Source: Arion vulgaris (lineage: Eukaryota > Mollusca > Gastropoda > Stylommatophora > Arionidae). From it: 64,000 nt of DNA. The position numbers and the translations under genes are program-made. The DNA is taken from contig CM036762.1 of assembly GCA_020796225.1 (NCBI GenBank), positions 10,737,633 through 10,801,632 of the forward strand, read 5' to 3'. This document shows positions 1-11,044 of this stretch, one piece after another; within the stretch, counting starts at the first letter, position 1; each line of letters starts with the position of its first letter. The notes beneath the pieces are model-generated. The model searched no databases. It was not told the origin of the DNA and was given only the letters and a program-made list of their open reading frames with translations.

Positions 1-552
1 GCATAACTTTGATGATGTCATAACTGATTGCTGTCATATAAACTGTGTCGAGGGATGTTACATAAACATTTAGTGTGGTTGTGTAAACAATACTTGTTCT
101 TCTTTATCTTCTCTCTCTTTTCCCATACTCTCCATGGTTATATCAGGATGCAGTCCATGCAGTCCGTAGAACGGAATACGTTGTGTTGCAGTTTTCAGCG
201 TGAGCTGTGGTATCTGCATGTTTTGGTACGACACATCCAACTTCAGCATATCCTATTTGTGTACAGGTTATCTTCCCTTATTTATCTCCACAAACTTAAC
301 CATAATTATTTGTAGTTGTATGTTTCCTGGGACGCCACAGAGACAGGGGGAGAGACTTGATCTGCTTTGTTCTTACACTGATCCTAACACTAGTAGCCAG
401 CTATGTGTCGCTGACTGTTACAATCTCATGTATATTTTGTATGTAGTTTCCCGATGTGGAACAAATTATCTGAGACTGTATAAGCATTACAAACTGACTT
501 CATGTAAATATTATAAAGTATCACATTCTATATGGTCAACTCACAACTGGTA
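1..552. other. Unassigned AT-rich sequence
   Basis: I see no recognisable gene, repeat unit or transposon motif here. The short open frames have no family-like motifs and no codon pattern that sets them apart from chance. Confidence 0.5.
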
Positions 553-554
553 CT

Positions 555-700
555 AGACAGCATGGGAGCCCATTATTACGTTTCATTGACACATGCAAGC
601 GTGATCTAACTTCATTCAGCATAGACAAAGATAATTGGAAGCGTTTGGTCAAAGACAGGCAAGCATGGCGAGCGGCAGTGAGGCGTGTCTCAAACATTGT
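555..700 (+). pseudogene. LINE C-terminal fragment
   Basis: One frame reads RFIDTCKRDL, then about ten residues, then WKRLVKDRQAWRAAV. This is the pattern found at the extreme C-terminus of many animal non-LTR retrotransposon polyproteins, where an R(F/W)KD-C-KRDL block is followed by a W-L-DR-WR block. Only about 45 codons remain. The reverse transcriptase and endonuclease are absent, so this is a 5'-truncated dead copy. The frame runs directly into the 21-bp satellite that starts near 703, which suggests the satellite arose at the 3' end of the LINE. The clade cannot be fixed from so short a piece. Confidence 0.7.
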
Positions 701-702
701 AT

Positions 703-2098
703 TTTTTAGTTTTAATGTATTGTTATTACTTCATATAGTATTGTTATTACTTCATATAGTATTATTATTATCTTATTACTTCTTGTTGTATTGTTATTAC
801 TTATTACTTCTTATTGCATTTTATTACTTCTATTGTATTGTTATTACTTCTTATTGTATTGTTATTACTTCTTATTGTATTGTTATTACTTCTTATTGTA
901 TTGTTATTACTTCTTATTGTATTGTTATTACTTCTTATTGTATTGCTATTACTTCTTATAGTATTGTTATTACTTCTTATTACTTCTTATTGTATTGTTA
1001 TTACTTCTTATTACTTCTTGTTGTATTGTTATTACTTCTTGTTGTATTGTTATTACTTCTTATTACTTCTTATTGTATTGTTATTACTTCTTATTACTTC
1101 TTGTTGTATTGTTATTACTTCTTATTACTTTTATTGTATTGTTATTACTTCTTATTACTTCTTATTGTATTGTTATTACTTCTTATTACTTCTTATTGTA
1201 TTGTTATTACTTCTAATTACTTCTTGTTGTATTGTTATTACTTCTTATTGTATTGTTATTACTTCTTATAGTATTGTTATTACTTCTTATTGTATTGTTA
1301 TTACTTGTTATTGTATTGTTATTACTTCTTATTGTATTGTTATTACTTTTTATTGTATTGTTATTACTTCTTATTGTATTGTTATTACTTCTTATTGTAT
1401 TGTTATTACTTCTTATTGTATTGTTATTACTTTTTATTGTATTGTTATTACTTTTATTACTTCTATTGTATTGTTATTACTTCTTATTACTTCTTGTTGT
1501 ATTGTTATTACTTCTTATTGTATTGTTATTACTTCTTATAGTATTGTTATTACTTCTTATTGTATTGTTATTACTTCTTATTGTATTGTTATTACTTCTT
1601 ATTGTATTGTTATTACTTCTTATTGTATTGTTATTACTTCTTATAGTATTGTTATTACTTCTTATTACTTCTTATTGTATTGTTATTACTTCTTATTACT
1701 TCTTATTGTATTGTTATTACTTCTTATAGTATTGTTATTACTTATTGATTGTTATTACTTCTTATTGTATTGTTATTACTTCTTATTACTTCTTGTTGTA
1801 TTGTTATTACTTCTTATTACTTCTTATTGTATTGTTATTACTACTTATTGTATTGTTATTACTTCTTATTGTATTGTTATTACTTCTTATTGTATTGTTA
1901 TTACTTCTTATAGTATTGTTATTACTTCTTATTGTATTGTTATTACTTTTTATTGTATTGTTATTACTTTTATTGTATTGTTATTATCTTATTACTTTAT
2001 TGTATTGTTATTACTTCTATTACTTCTTATTGTATTGTTATTACTTCTTATTACTTCTTATTGTATTGTTATGTTTTTATTCAATTGTTATTGTTTTT
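703..2098. repeat. 21-bp AT-rich minisatellite, about 65 units
   Basis: The basic unit is 21 bp and contains TTATTACTTC and TTATTGTATTG. Variants carry an extra 12 bp (a duplicated TTATTACTTCTT) or single changes such as TTGTTG or TTATAG. All period changes are multiples of three, so the array stays open in several frames and yields Leu/Ile/Tyr-rich open frames of up to 431 codons. These are artefacts of the repeat. The array follows a LINE 3' fragment directly. Confidence 0.95.
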
Positions 2099-2104
2099 TG
2101 TCGC

Positions 2105-2490
2105 ATTAAAGATCTAAGTTAGTAGACTTGATTACCAGACTTGATGTTCTATCTTCAGTTGGAGTGGTATCGATTGCAAACCACTTTCAAGTCTACCTAG
2201 TCTCACATGAGTACCGGATATATGTTGGGAAGTTTTATCGGCCACTGTTCAACAATTTACCAGATCCGACACTTGATGTGCCATTTTTGTCAATAAGTGT
2301 GGTCTTTATTTAAAACTTTGGTGGGACTCGTGGTATACGATTTGTATATCGTCTCTTTTATCTGGTCTATGGTACTTTCCTTAAATGTATAATGATACGT
2401 CTAGAATTGGTTATTGCTTTAGTCTTGCTGTGGTCGCCAGTTGTCTACGATTTGCCTGTTAGATGGGTTTCTACTAAGCCTGTTAGATGT
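2105..2490. other. Unassigned sequence
   Basis: No recognisable motif. It separates the 21-bp satellite from the next LINE fragment. Confidence 0.5.
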
Positions 2491-2494
2491 TTCC

Positions 2495-2788
2495 ACCGTC
2501 TATACTACTATAGAAAAAGAAAGAGCACTGATGTCCTGAAAGAACTAAATGTTACATACTTTGGTCACATCAAGCGTCACGATGGCCTGGAAAGAACAAT
2601 ACTAGAGGGCAGGGTTCCAGGACGCAGAGGCAGAGGCAGACCAAGAAGAAGATGGCTATAAGATATTAAAGAAACCATGAACATGACCATCGACGAAGTG
2701 GGTGAACTGGCAAGAGACAGAGTGAATTTCAGATGTGCTGCAAAGAGAGCAACGTCCTATAAGGATACGCACCTTGATGATGATGATA
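2495..2788 (+). pseudogene. LINE C-terminal fragment with GAT tail
   Basis: The frame reads TDVLKELN, YFGHIKRHDGLERTILEG and RGRPRRRW, a typical C-terminal region of RTE/Jockey-like LINE polyproteins. The stop codon TAA follows RRRWL, after which the homologous sequence continues out of frame. Compared with the copy on the minus strand at 30478-31015 it lacks about 40 bp between the LKELN and YFGH blocks. The element ends in a (GAT)n run at 2776-2788, which I take as the 3' tail. It is a 5'-truncated, non-functional copy. Confidence 0.8.
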
Positions 2789-3057
2789 CTACTGCAGTAA
2801 CATTTGGCATTTACAAGATCTCAACGATTGTGTGAATATCATATGTTGCTGTTGGAAATTAATTTACTAAGATGTCTAGAAACATCGACATACAATAAGT
2901 ATGTGTAAGAATCATCAATAAAGCTAGTAGAAATAATTACAACATTGTTATCAGTTCATGAATGAAAGTATGTGCAATGCCTGATGTCATTTCTCAAATT
3001 ATGTTAGTGTTTTAGTGACATTAATTTTATTGAATGTTATCACCCATGTCGTGCTGG

Positions 3058-3303
3058 TGTCCGCGTGGGAAGCAAAGCGCAGTACCACTGCGACCTACAA
3101 TGCATGTCATAAGAGGCGACTGATGTAGGAACTAGGAAAGCTATCCTAGTAAATAAAAAGCATAGCAGAAATCGGATGTGCTGGCCTACTTGTAGGCTCA
3201 TAACTGTCACAACTTACAATGGCTCTTATGCTCAGATTACATACCAATCACACAGAGTAGTTAACAATTGGTCGATATGGAACGTCCGCAGAAGAGAACG
3301 ACA
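3058..3303 (+). mobile_element. SINE-B copy (full length, diverged)
   Basis: SINE-B is about 250 bp. It holds a block near GCATGTCGTAAGAGGCGACT, then a TAGTAAATAAAAAGC segment, then GGATGTGCTGGCCTACTTG, and finally AACAAGTGGTCGATATGGAG followed by a GAA-rich tail. This copy carries all blocks with scattered changes (CATAAGAGGCGACT near 3110, CAATTGGTCGATATGGAA near 3270). At least ten other copies occur in the window on both strands, which defines it as a dispersed repeat. Confidence 0.85.
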
Positions 3304-3790
3304 TTTTTTAATAATGTGTTTTCTCGTTGCTTGTTACAAGTGTTATTATTGATCACAAATCAGAAAAGCTTGAATGGTTTGCATATTTTGTAATTTAAGA
3401 AGATTAATTTGAGATCAACGCACTTGGGAATATTATAAAGAAAACGTCTAGAAAAAATTAACAAAATCAAAGAGCATATTTCTTTTATGTGGTGAGAAAT
3501 CATAAACTACAATTTACGAAGAGACATTCAGCACATCAGTTCAGTTGACATCGTGACATATACTCAAGGGGAAATAACAATTAAATATGAAGACACTTAA
3601 ACAAAGTGTTGCTAATTATCTGTGTTAAATTACAAAAGTATCGTCATTAAATTTTAAAAAAACAGAAGCAAAGCAATACAAATAAGATCCTGCTTCATAC
3701 GATGTCCCATGCTATCAATTCATGCTGTGTTAATGAAAAGTGATGAACAATTAATTAAACAGTCAACACATTTATAGTGATACCTTCTGC
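3304..3790. other. Unassigned AT-rich sequence
   Basis: No motif recognised. Confidence 0.5.
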
Positions 3791-3796
3791 AGGAAA

Positions 3797-4035
3797 ATAA
3801 TATAATGTTGTGTTTCTTCGTTACAACACGGCGAAAGGTGGAGGCTGGTTCGGTGGGTATGCAATTTGCTGAATTAATACCAACATCACAAAAGTGCAGA
3901 ATCATCTTCGTTCCGGGGCACATGGGTGTTGTTGGCAATGCGAGAGCATACAGGCTGGCTTGCTCTGCCACCATATCAGGGAGACAGCCAATGGATAGAG
4001 CTGACATTTTGAACGCTCACATAGAGTGTGGCAGC
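3797..4035 (+). pseudogene. LINE RNase H-like fragment
   Basis: The frame from about 3805 reads IIFVPGHMGVVGNARAYRLA and then PMDRADILNA. This matches the last part of RNase H domains in I/Jockey-type LINEs, where a VPGH-G--GN-RAD-LA motif supplies a catalytic Asp. In this copy the Asp of RAD is Tyr (RAY), so the domain would be inactive. Only about 75 codons survive, and an AT microsatellite follows. Known of the family: RNase H removes RNA from the cDNA hybrid. Inferred: dead fragment. Confidence 0.75.
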
Positions 4036-4057
4036 AAATACGATTTTCAATTAAATC

Positions 4058-4120
4058 TATATATATAAATCTATAATATATATAAATCTATAATATATAT
4101 AAATCTTAATTATATATATT
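4058..4120. repeat. AT-rich microsatellite
   Basis: Repeated TATATAAATCTATAA units directly before the SINE-F insertion. Confidence 0.85.
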
Positions 4121-4567
4121 AGGTGGTCTCTATGGCGTAGATGTTAGGTACTGCTCTCTCATGCGATATGTACACGGTTCGCACCCTCGTGGAACCATGG
4201 AAATGTTTGTCCAGAGATCCTGATCTCAGTGTAGTTGAGATCAAGTTCCTAGTCCTATTGGAGACGGACGATAAAACATATGTCCCGTGTTCAATTTGAG
4301 CACGTAAAAGAACCCATGGCAGCTCAAAATCGAGAAGAGCAGGCTGGAAAGCAGCTGCCCTGATATATTTCAATTTTAAAAAAATAAAATTAAATTTCTA
4401 CAAAAAATGTTTTCACTATCTTCCAAATTACATAAGGGACCCTCACCGGTGCTACAGAATTCGTGCACATCCGCTGAGATCTGACCGGGGAACGAAAGAG
4501 ATCTGAGCACACTTAGCTACTCATCTAAGTGCAATGATGATGATCCTGTCAATCAATCAATCAATCA
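4121..4567 (+). mobile_element. SINE-F, complete reference copy
   Basis: This about 445-bp element is the most complete SINE-F. Its head is tRNA-like: an A-box candidate TGGCGTAGATG at about 4131 and a B-box candidate GGTTCGCACCC at about 4178. The body contains GAGACGGACGATAAAAC, an A-rich middle, and CACCGGTGCTACAGAATTCG. The 3' end is CAATGATGATGATCCTGTCA followed by a (CAAT)n tail at 4548-4567. Related copies lie at 7905-10384, 10975-11410, 32612-32752 and 50961-51395. Such elements are copied by Pol III transcription and a partner LINE. Confidence 0.9.
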
Positions 4568-4880
4568 TGTTAATGGAGACTGAAGCTGATAATACAGTCT
4601 GTGTTGGTTATCTAAAACCATATTTATCAAGGCGATCACTGTATCAGACACTCACTCAGTCATTGCTTCGAAAAATACAAAGCAGATGGTTACGACATGG
4701 ATGGAAGACATATATAGAAAACTGTTCAGAAAACTGCATGAAATACTGTCCCTGTTCTTCTGATCATGTTTGTGTTAGTGTTATTTTACTACAATCTTCT
4801 CTTATATCGATAATACTTGTCTAAAGACTTGTATTAGTGTGGAGATGAACGAGCTGATACGTTGGGATTGATAACATCTG
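4568..4880. other. Unassigned sequence
   Basis: A short open frame of 96 codons crosses this stretch but shows no recognisable motif. Confidence 0.45.
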
Positions 4881-4884
4881 TGAC

Positions 4885-5165
4885 AGGGTTGTTGAACATT
4901 GACACAACAGACATTCTCAGATCAATACATCATTATATGATGAATGTGAACATGACACGACAGATATTCTCAGATCAATACCAGATTATATGATGAATGT
5001 TAAACATTGACACGACAGACATTCTCAGACCAATAAATGATTATATGGTGAATGTTGAACATTGACACAACAGACATTCTCAGATCAATAGATGATTATA
5101 TGATGAATGTTGAACATTGACACGACAGACATTCTCAGATCAATAAATGATTATATGATGAATGC
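4885..5165. repeat. 55-bp tandem repeat, about 5 units
   Basis: Units contain ATTATATGATGAATG, AACATTGACAC and CAGACATTCTCAGA. The ATTATA anchor recurs at 4932, 4985, 5040, 5095 and 5150, giving a 53-55 bp period. Confidence 0.9.
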
Positions 5166-5804
5166 GGGCATCATATGATGAATGAACAAAGGATAATGAG
5201 AATGAAGGAGTTTGATATCAAGCATGGAACGAACATGGAGGACGGCTTAAGTAGCAAGCAGACGTCGGGACGATCTGTAAACATATCCTTCATCGTTTGC
5301 TGAGGGAGACTGAGCACCTATCGGTCTGTCATGCATGCAAAAATGTCGGTACTTAAACACTATTTAAATACTGAATCTCATGTATTAAGGTTATTTGTTA
5401 TTTTGTGATCCCCAAAGACTATTTTTGTGTTAATGCGCTTTATAAAATAGTATAAGTGCAGACAACTCATCGACGATTTACAAATTTTGTATTTTCATTG
5501 TTAACTTCCCCTTTCTATTTGTTCCAATTGTTAGAATCAGGCATGTTTATTGAGTAAATCACGGAAGACAGTGGGTGTGATCTCCTCCTCCCTCTCCACC
5601 CCTCCCCCACAATTGTTCTGAGCCGGCTCTGGAGGCCTTACCTATGACCAATCAGATGTGACAATACGCTGGTTGAAATCGGACACTTCACCAAAGGATA
5701 AGCACTAGAGCTCCAAATGGTACTGAACGTTGTGAAGTAAAATTACGTTCTTGGCAAAAACTGTCATTAGAACGATAAACATTGCCGAAAAACGAACGAT
5801 CGCG

Positions 5805-5807
<3 letters not shown>
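5166..5807. other. Unassigned sequence
   Basis: No gene or repeat recognised apart from a short polypyrimidine run near 5580-5610. Confidence 0.5.

Positions 5808-5813
<6 letters not shown>

Positions 5814-5837
<24 letters not shown>
5814..5837. repeat. (GA)n microsatellite
   Basis: Uninterrupted GA dinucleotide run. Confidence 0.95.
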
Positions 5838-5840
<3 letters not shown>

Positions 5841-5959
5841 TAATGCGACAATATTGCGTCGATTTTCTTCCAATTTCAAAGAAGAGGCTTATTTCCTTCT
5901 GACGTCTTACACTATCCTTTCTAAACTGCATCGCAATATCAACAACAAACTAGATTTAA

Positions 5960-6097
5960 CCCCTTCACGCCATAGCATTTTGTTATTGCTAGAGCCACTT
6001 ATATTGTAGTGCGTATTGAATCAGCCAGTATACTGCCTTTACGTCATCTTCAAACAAATACAACGAGCCGTTATATTGACTCATAAGGATGAAGGGG
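5960..6097 (+). mobile_element. piggyBac-like MITE
   Basis: A 138-bp element flanked on both sides by TTAA (5956-5959 and 6098-6101). It begins CCCCTTCACGCC and ends GGATGAAGGGG, an imperfect terminal inverted repeat. TTAA target duplication with CCC(C/T)TT termini is characteristic of the piggyBac superfamily. A second copy lies at 44721-44857. No transposase is encoded. Confidence 0.75.
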
Positions 6098-6218
6098 TTA
6101 ATAATTGACGCTAGACTGTTCCAACAAGCGTATGTCAACACAAAAGGTCAGAGAACTGCTTATTTGAAATTTACATGAGATATGTAAAACGACAGGTCAA
6201 TCTGTTTTTTTTTTTTTC

Positions 6219-6466
6219 TTCGAACGCTCTATATCCACCACTTATTAACCACCCTTGCGGGATGTGTATGTGATCTGAGCCTAAGAGCGACTGTACATTG
6301 TGCAAGTTATGCGATTACAAGTAGTCCAGCATATCCGATTTCTGTGACGCTTTTTCTTTACTAGGTAGCTTCCTAGATCCTACATTAGTCACCTATTCGA
6401 CATGCCTTGTAGGTCGCAGTGGTACTATTCTTTGCTTCTCTTGCGGGTCCCGACATCATACCGGTG
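6219..6466 (-). mobile_element. SINE-B copy
   Basis: On the minus strand all SINE-B blocks are present in order, with the tail end at 6219 and the 5' end near 6466. A poly(T) run at 6206-6218 on the plus strand abuts the tail. Confidence 0.85.
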
Positions 6467-6708
6467 AATCAGTTATTTAATGGATGCCTGAAAACTAATA
6501 TTTAGTGAAACAAAGAGACAGATACACTAGTTAAATAGAGTGGCAAAATGATAGAAATAAATGTAGATTTGCCTCATTTAAAAAAAAAGGTGATTGTGAA
6601 AATATTATTAAGAAAATATGAATAGATTCCCATGCAATGTATTCTCCCCATGACCCGTTTCATTTGGTATCTTGAGAAGAACCAGGACTCATATTCAAGC
6701 TCAGAATC
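6467..6708. other. Unassigned sequence
   Basis: No recognisable motif. Confidence 0.5.
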
Positions 6709-6710
6709 TG

Positions 6711-7087
6711 TTGTTCTAGTTTTAGACAGCATATGATCAGAACCAGGGGCGTTCTAGTCTTAGACAATATATGATCAGAACCAGGGGCGTTCTAGTCTTA
6801 GACAATATATAATCAGAACCAGGGGCGTTCTAGTCTTAGACAACATATGATCAGAACCAGGGGCGTTCTAGTCTTAGACAACATATAATCAGAACCAGGG
6901 GCGTTCTAGTCTTAGACAACATATGATCAGAACCAGGGGCGTTCTAGTCTTAGACAATATATGATCAGAACCAGGGGCGTTCTAGTCTTAGACAATACAT
7001 AATCAGAACCAGGGGCGTTCTAGTCTTAGACAACATATAATCAGAACCAGGGGCGTTCTAGTCTTAGACAATATATGATCAGAACCA
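6711..7087. repeat. 38-bp tandem repeat, about 10 units
   Basis: The anchor GTTCTAGTCTTAGACAA recurs every 38 bp from 6751 to 7055. Units differ mainly at one site (ATATATGATC, ACATATAATC, ATACATAATC). The array is homogeneous, so recent. Confidence 0.95.
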
Positions 7088-7209
7088 TGGGAGCACATAC
7101 GTTAAGGTAGTAAGGGAAGGAAGGAAGGAATGTCTCCCTGGAAAATATTTTTGTTATTTCTCTGGAAAATCATTTCAATAGTTTCCTTCTTATTAGAAAC
7201 TGCATTTGA

Positions 7210-7385
7210 CAGTTAAATATTTGATTATGTTGAACTTGCAATATTTAACATTGACTGTTGCTAACTTGCAATAGTTTAAACATTGACTTTGCTAACTTGC
7301 ACAATAGTTTAAACATTGACTGTTGCTAACTTGCAATAGTTTAAACATTGACTGTTGCTAACTTGCAATAGTTTAAACATTACTT
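7210..7385. repeat. About 33-bp tandem repeat, about 5 units
   Basis: Units contain TTGCTAACTTGCAATAGTTT and AAACATTGACTG, with small indels between copies. The array ends against a SINE-C copy. Confidence 0.9.
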
Positions 7386-7387
7386 TC

Positions 7388-7575
7388 TACGTTGCCCAGC
7401 TGTTCGTAGCGTTGACTACAGGTGACTATCCCTCTGTGTGTGCGGTTCAATTCCACGGGATGGCAGAAAAAGCCACAGATTCCCTAGATTTACGGTGTTC
7501 GTGGCACCAAACCGAAGGGTTACGATATCCATGGCACCGAGCCAAAGAGCTGAAAATCTCAAGTGCTTCTGGATC
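7388..7575 (+). mobile_element. SINE-C copy
   Basis: SINE-C has a tRNA-like head. The A-box candidate here is near TAGCGTTGACT and the B-box candidate is GGTTCAATTCC at about 7444. A body follows with GCCACAGATTCCCTAGATTT and CCGAAGGGTTACGATATCC, and it ends in TCAAGTGCTTCTGG plus an A-rich tail. Other copies are on the minus strand at 17286-17505 and 44512-44712. Confidence 0.85.
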
Positions 7576-7699
7576 GGGGGAAAAAACAAAAACATACATT
7601 ATTTCCTCTTGATTAAGTTATTATTAAGTTTATATTATCTATACATGGTACACTCAATCCAAATCCTATATGAATCTGGTCTTCTTCATTTCAGGGTTG

Positions 7700-7860
7700 A
7701 AAAATAGGAAAACTAATTTTTCTTTTATTCCTTCCCTCCTTGTAAAGTTTATGTTGACGCCTATGGTCAGAACTGTCAATAGTGGTGACTCAGAGATATG
7801 CCCTTGTAAGATAGCTCCAGAGAATGTTGAACATGTACTCCATCGCTGTGAGTTGTAAGC
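7700..7860 (+). pseudogene. LINE RNase H C-terminal fragment
   Basis: The frame ends with CPCKIAPENVEHVLHRCEL and a stop. The pattern C-C-----(T/V)EH(V/I)L--C is common at the end of the RNase H-containing region of LINE polyproteins (compare CQCQHVEQTPEHVLQDCP at 27.8 kb). Only about 60 codons are present. Confidence 0.55.
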
Positions 7861-7904
7861 CAATGCCAGAATGACTCATTGACCTATGACATTTCTAATT
7901 TAAA

Positions 7905-10384
7905 CTTCAAGGTCTCTGTAGCGTAGAGGTCTCTGTGGCGTAGAGGTCTCTGTAGCGTAGAGGTCTCTGTGACGTAGAGGTCTCTGTGACGTAGAGGTCT
8001 CTGTGACGTAGAGGTCTCTGTGACGTAGAGGTCTCTGTGACGTAGAGATCTCTGTGACGTAGAGGTCTCTGTGACGTAGAGATCTCTGTGACGTAGAGAT
8101 CTCTGTGACGTAGAGATCTCTGTGACGTAGAGATCTCTGTGACGTAGAGGTTGTGTGTTCGTCCCTCGTGCCAAGATACCAACTCAAGGATCTCTGTGAC
8201 GTAGAGGTCTCTGTGACGTAGAGGTCTCTGTGACGTAGAGATCTCTGTGACGTAGAGATCTCTGTGACGTAGAGGTCTCTGTGACGTAGAGGTCTCTGTG
8301 ACGTAGAGGTCTCTGTGACGTAGAGGTCTCTGTGACGTAGAGGTCTCTGTGACGTAGAGGTCTCTGTGACGTAGAGGTCTCTGTGACGTAGAGGTCTCTG
8401 TGACGTAGAGATCTCTGTGACGTAGAGGTCTCTGTGACGTAGAGGTCTCTGTGACGTAGAGGTCTCTGTGACGTAGAGGTCTCTGTGACGTAGAGGTCTC
8501 TGTGACGTAGAGGTCTCTGTGACGTAGAGGTCTCTGTGACGTAGAGATCTCTGTGACGTAGAGGTCTCTGTGACGTAGAGGTCTCTGTGACGTAGAGGTC
8601 TCTGTGACGTAGAGGTCTCTGTGACGTAGAGATCTCTGTGACGTAGAGGTCTCTGTGACGTAGAGGTCTCTGTGACGTAGAGGTCTCTGTGACGTAGAGG
8701 TCTCTGTGACGTAGAGGTCTCTGTGACGTAGAGGTCTCTGTGACGTAGAGGTCTCTGTGACGTAGAGGTCTCTGTGACGTAGAGGTCTCTGTGACGTAGA
8801 GATCTCTGTGACGTAGAGGTCTCTGTGACGTAGAGGTCTCTGTGACGTAGAGATCTCTGTGACGTAGAGGTCTCTGTGACGTAGAGGTCTCTGTGACGTA
8901 GAGGTCTCTGTGACGTAGAGGTTGTGTGTTCGTCCCTCGTGCCAAAGATACCAACTTCAAAGATCTCTGTGACGTAGAGGTTGTTTGTTCGTCTCGTGCC
9001 AAGATACCAACTTCAAGGATCTCTGTGACGTAGAGATCTCTGTGACGTAGAGGTCTCTGTGACGTAGAGGTCTCTGTGACGTAGAGGTCTCTGTGACGTA
9101 GAGGTCTCTGTGACGTAGAGGTTGTGTGTTCGTCTCTCGTGCCAAAGATACCAACTTCAAGGATCTCTGTGACGTAGAGATCTCTGTGACGTAGAGGTCT
9201 CTGTGACGTAGAGGTCTCTGTGACGTAGAGGTCTCTGTGACGTAGAGGTCTCTGTGACGTAGAGGTCTCTGTGACGTAGAGGTCTCTGTGACGTAGAGGT
9301 CTCTGTGACGTAGAGGTCTCTGTGACGTAGAGGTCTCTGTGACGTAGAGGTCTCTGTGACGTAGAGGTCTCTGTGACGTAGAGGTCTCTGTGACGTAGAG
9401 GTCTCTGTGACGTAGAGGTCTCTGTGACGTAGAGGTCTCTGTGACGTAGAGGTCTCTGTGACGTAGAGGTCTCTGTGACGTAGAGGTCTCTGTGACGTAG
9501 AGGTCTCTGTGACGTAGAGGTCTCTGTGACGTAGAGGTCTCTGTGACGTAGAGGTCTCTGTGACGTAGAGTCTCTGTGACGTAGAGGTCTCTGTGACGTA
9601 GAGTCTCTGTGACGTAGAGGTCTCTGTGACGTAGAGGTCTCTGTGACGTAGAGTCTCTGTGACGTAGAGGTCTCTGTGACGTAGAGGTCTCTGTGACGTA
9701 GAGTCTCTGTGACGTGAGAGTCTCTGTGACGTAGAGGTCTCTGTGACGTAGAGGTCTCTGTGACGTAGAGGTCTCTGTGACGTAGAGATCTCTGTGACGT
9801 AGAGGTCTCTGTGACGTAGAGATCTCTGTGACGTAGAGGTCTCTGTGACGTAGAGGTCTCTGTGACGTAGAGGTCTCTGTGACGTAGAGGTCTCTGTGAC
9901 GTAGAGGTCTCTGTGACGTAGAGGTCTCTGTGACGTAGAGGTCTCTGTGACGTAGAGGTCTCTGTGACGTAGAGGTCTCTGTGACGTAGAGGTTGTGTGT
10001 TCGTCTCTCGTGCCAAAGTTACCAGGTTCGCTCCCTCGTGGAGGCATCTGGATATATTTCAAGTTAGGTGAGCTCAAGTTCCTCGTCATATCGGAGACGG
10101 ACGAAAAAAATGTATGTCCCTTGTTCAATTTGAGAACCCGTAGCACCAAAGAATCCTTGGCAGTTCAAAATCGAGAAGAGCAGGCTGGAAAGTCACTGCC
10201 CGAGCAAAATTCATTAGAAAAGATTAAAAATAAAATTTCTACAAAAATATCTTTACAATCTTCGAAAATACATAGGGGACACTCGCCTGCACACTGCAAC
10301 TGAGATCTTGCTGTGTAAGAAAAAGATCGAAGCACACATGGTTACTCGCCAAAGTACAATGATGATAGTCCTATCAAGCCTCTC
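7905..10384 (+). mobile_element. SINE-F copy with satellite-expanded head
   Basis: The right part (9988-10384) matches SINE-F from the B-box region to the 3' end: GGTTCGCTCCCTCGTGG, GAGACGGACGA, the A-rich middle, CTGAGATCTTGCTGTGTAAG and CAATGATGATAGTCCTATCA. In place of a single A-box region, the head is repeated about 120 times as a 17-bp array (7908-9990). Because the unit GGTCTCTGTGACGTAGA matches the SINE-F start (GGTCTCTATGGCGTAGATG in the reference copy), I read the whole 2.5 kb as one SINE whose head amplified. Confidence 0.8.
7908..9990. repeat. 17-bp satellite derived from the SINE-F A-box region
   Basis: The unit is GGTCTCTGTGACGTAGA with a frequent A variant (GATCTCTGTGACGTAGA). 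It is interrupted about four times (8149, 8918, 8978 and 9119) by a longer segment containing GTTGTGTGTTCGTC and GATACCAACTTCAA, which is the next part of the SINE head. This gives a two-level structure. A cluster of one-base-shorter units lies at 9568-9720. The 17-bp period keeps all frames open on the minus strand, so the 610-codon frame there is an artefact. Confidence 0.95.
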
Positions 10385-10385
10385 T

Positions 10386-10700
10386 TATCCATTTGCATTA
10401 TTCGTCTATTTTTTTGTATCTTTATTTTATTCCATCGTATTTATTTTTTATTTTTAATATTAATGCTACTCTTAGTTCCTGCTTTATCTTCACTCACTTT
10501 TCTTTCATATTCTTCTTCTTTCTCATTCTTTCTCCTTCTTCTTCTTCTTTTATGTCTACTCCATACTTTGCTTTCTTCCTATTTTTTTCTCCTTTTCTCT
10601 TATTTTTCCCGCTGTTTTATTCTGTCCCTTCTTCTCTCTGTTTATTTTGCTTTTATTTATTTATTTTTACTTCTCTTATTTTGTTGATTCTGTAAAGGTC
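10386..10700. repeat. Pyrimidine-rich low-complexity sequence
   Basis: T/C-rich sequence with TTCTTCTTC runs. It encodes hydrophobic Phe/Leu/Ser frames with no gene features. Confidence 0.7.
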
Positions 10701-11044
10701 AAAGTTTACAATTCCTAGCTTTGCTCACGCGTCTAGCCCACCCCCTTGCACGTAAAGGTATCAACAAGTACTCCAACTATTTCAAATTCTATGCAATCTG
10801 GAATTCTAAAAATAGATCTTGAGCATTGTTTTCTATGTCAGGGCTTAACAGCAGCAACGCCAGGGCATGCACGCACTCAGACAGCAGTGTTTGCTAGTCT
10901 TGCTGTCAACATTCTTGCTGTTAAACATCTTGCAATATTTATCCATCCACGCATCGATTTATCGAGAGTCTTAGATAGCGTTACGGAGATTGTGCATTGC
11001 CGCAGAGATCTTTCTGTGTAAGAAATAAATAGAAGTCACTCAAG

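Noticed and set aside
814..2109. 431-codon Leu/Ile/Tyr-rich open frame resembling a membrane protein
   Set aside because: It is a translation of the 21-bp AT-rich satellite; several overlapping frames are equally open.
8184..10016. 610-codon minus-strand open frame (STSQRPLRHRDLYVTET-type repeats)
   Set aside because: It lies wholly in the 17-bp satellite; a 17-bp unit without stops gives open frames by itself.
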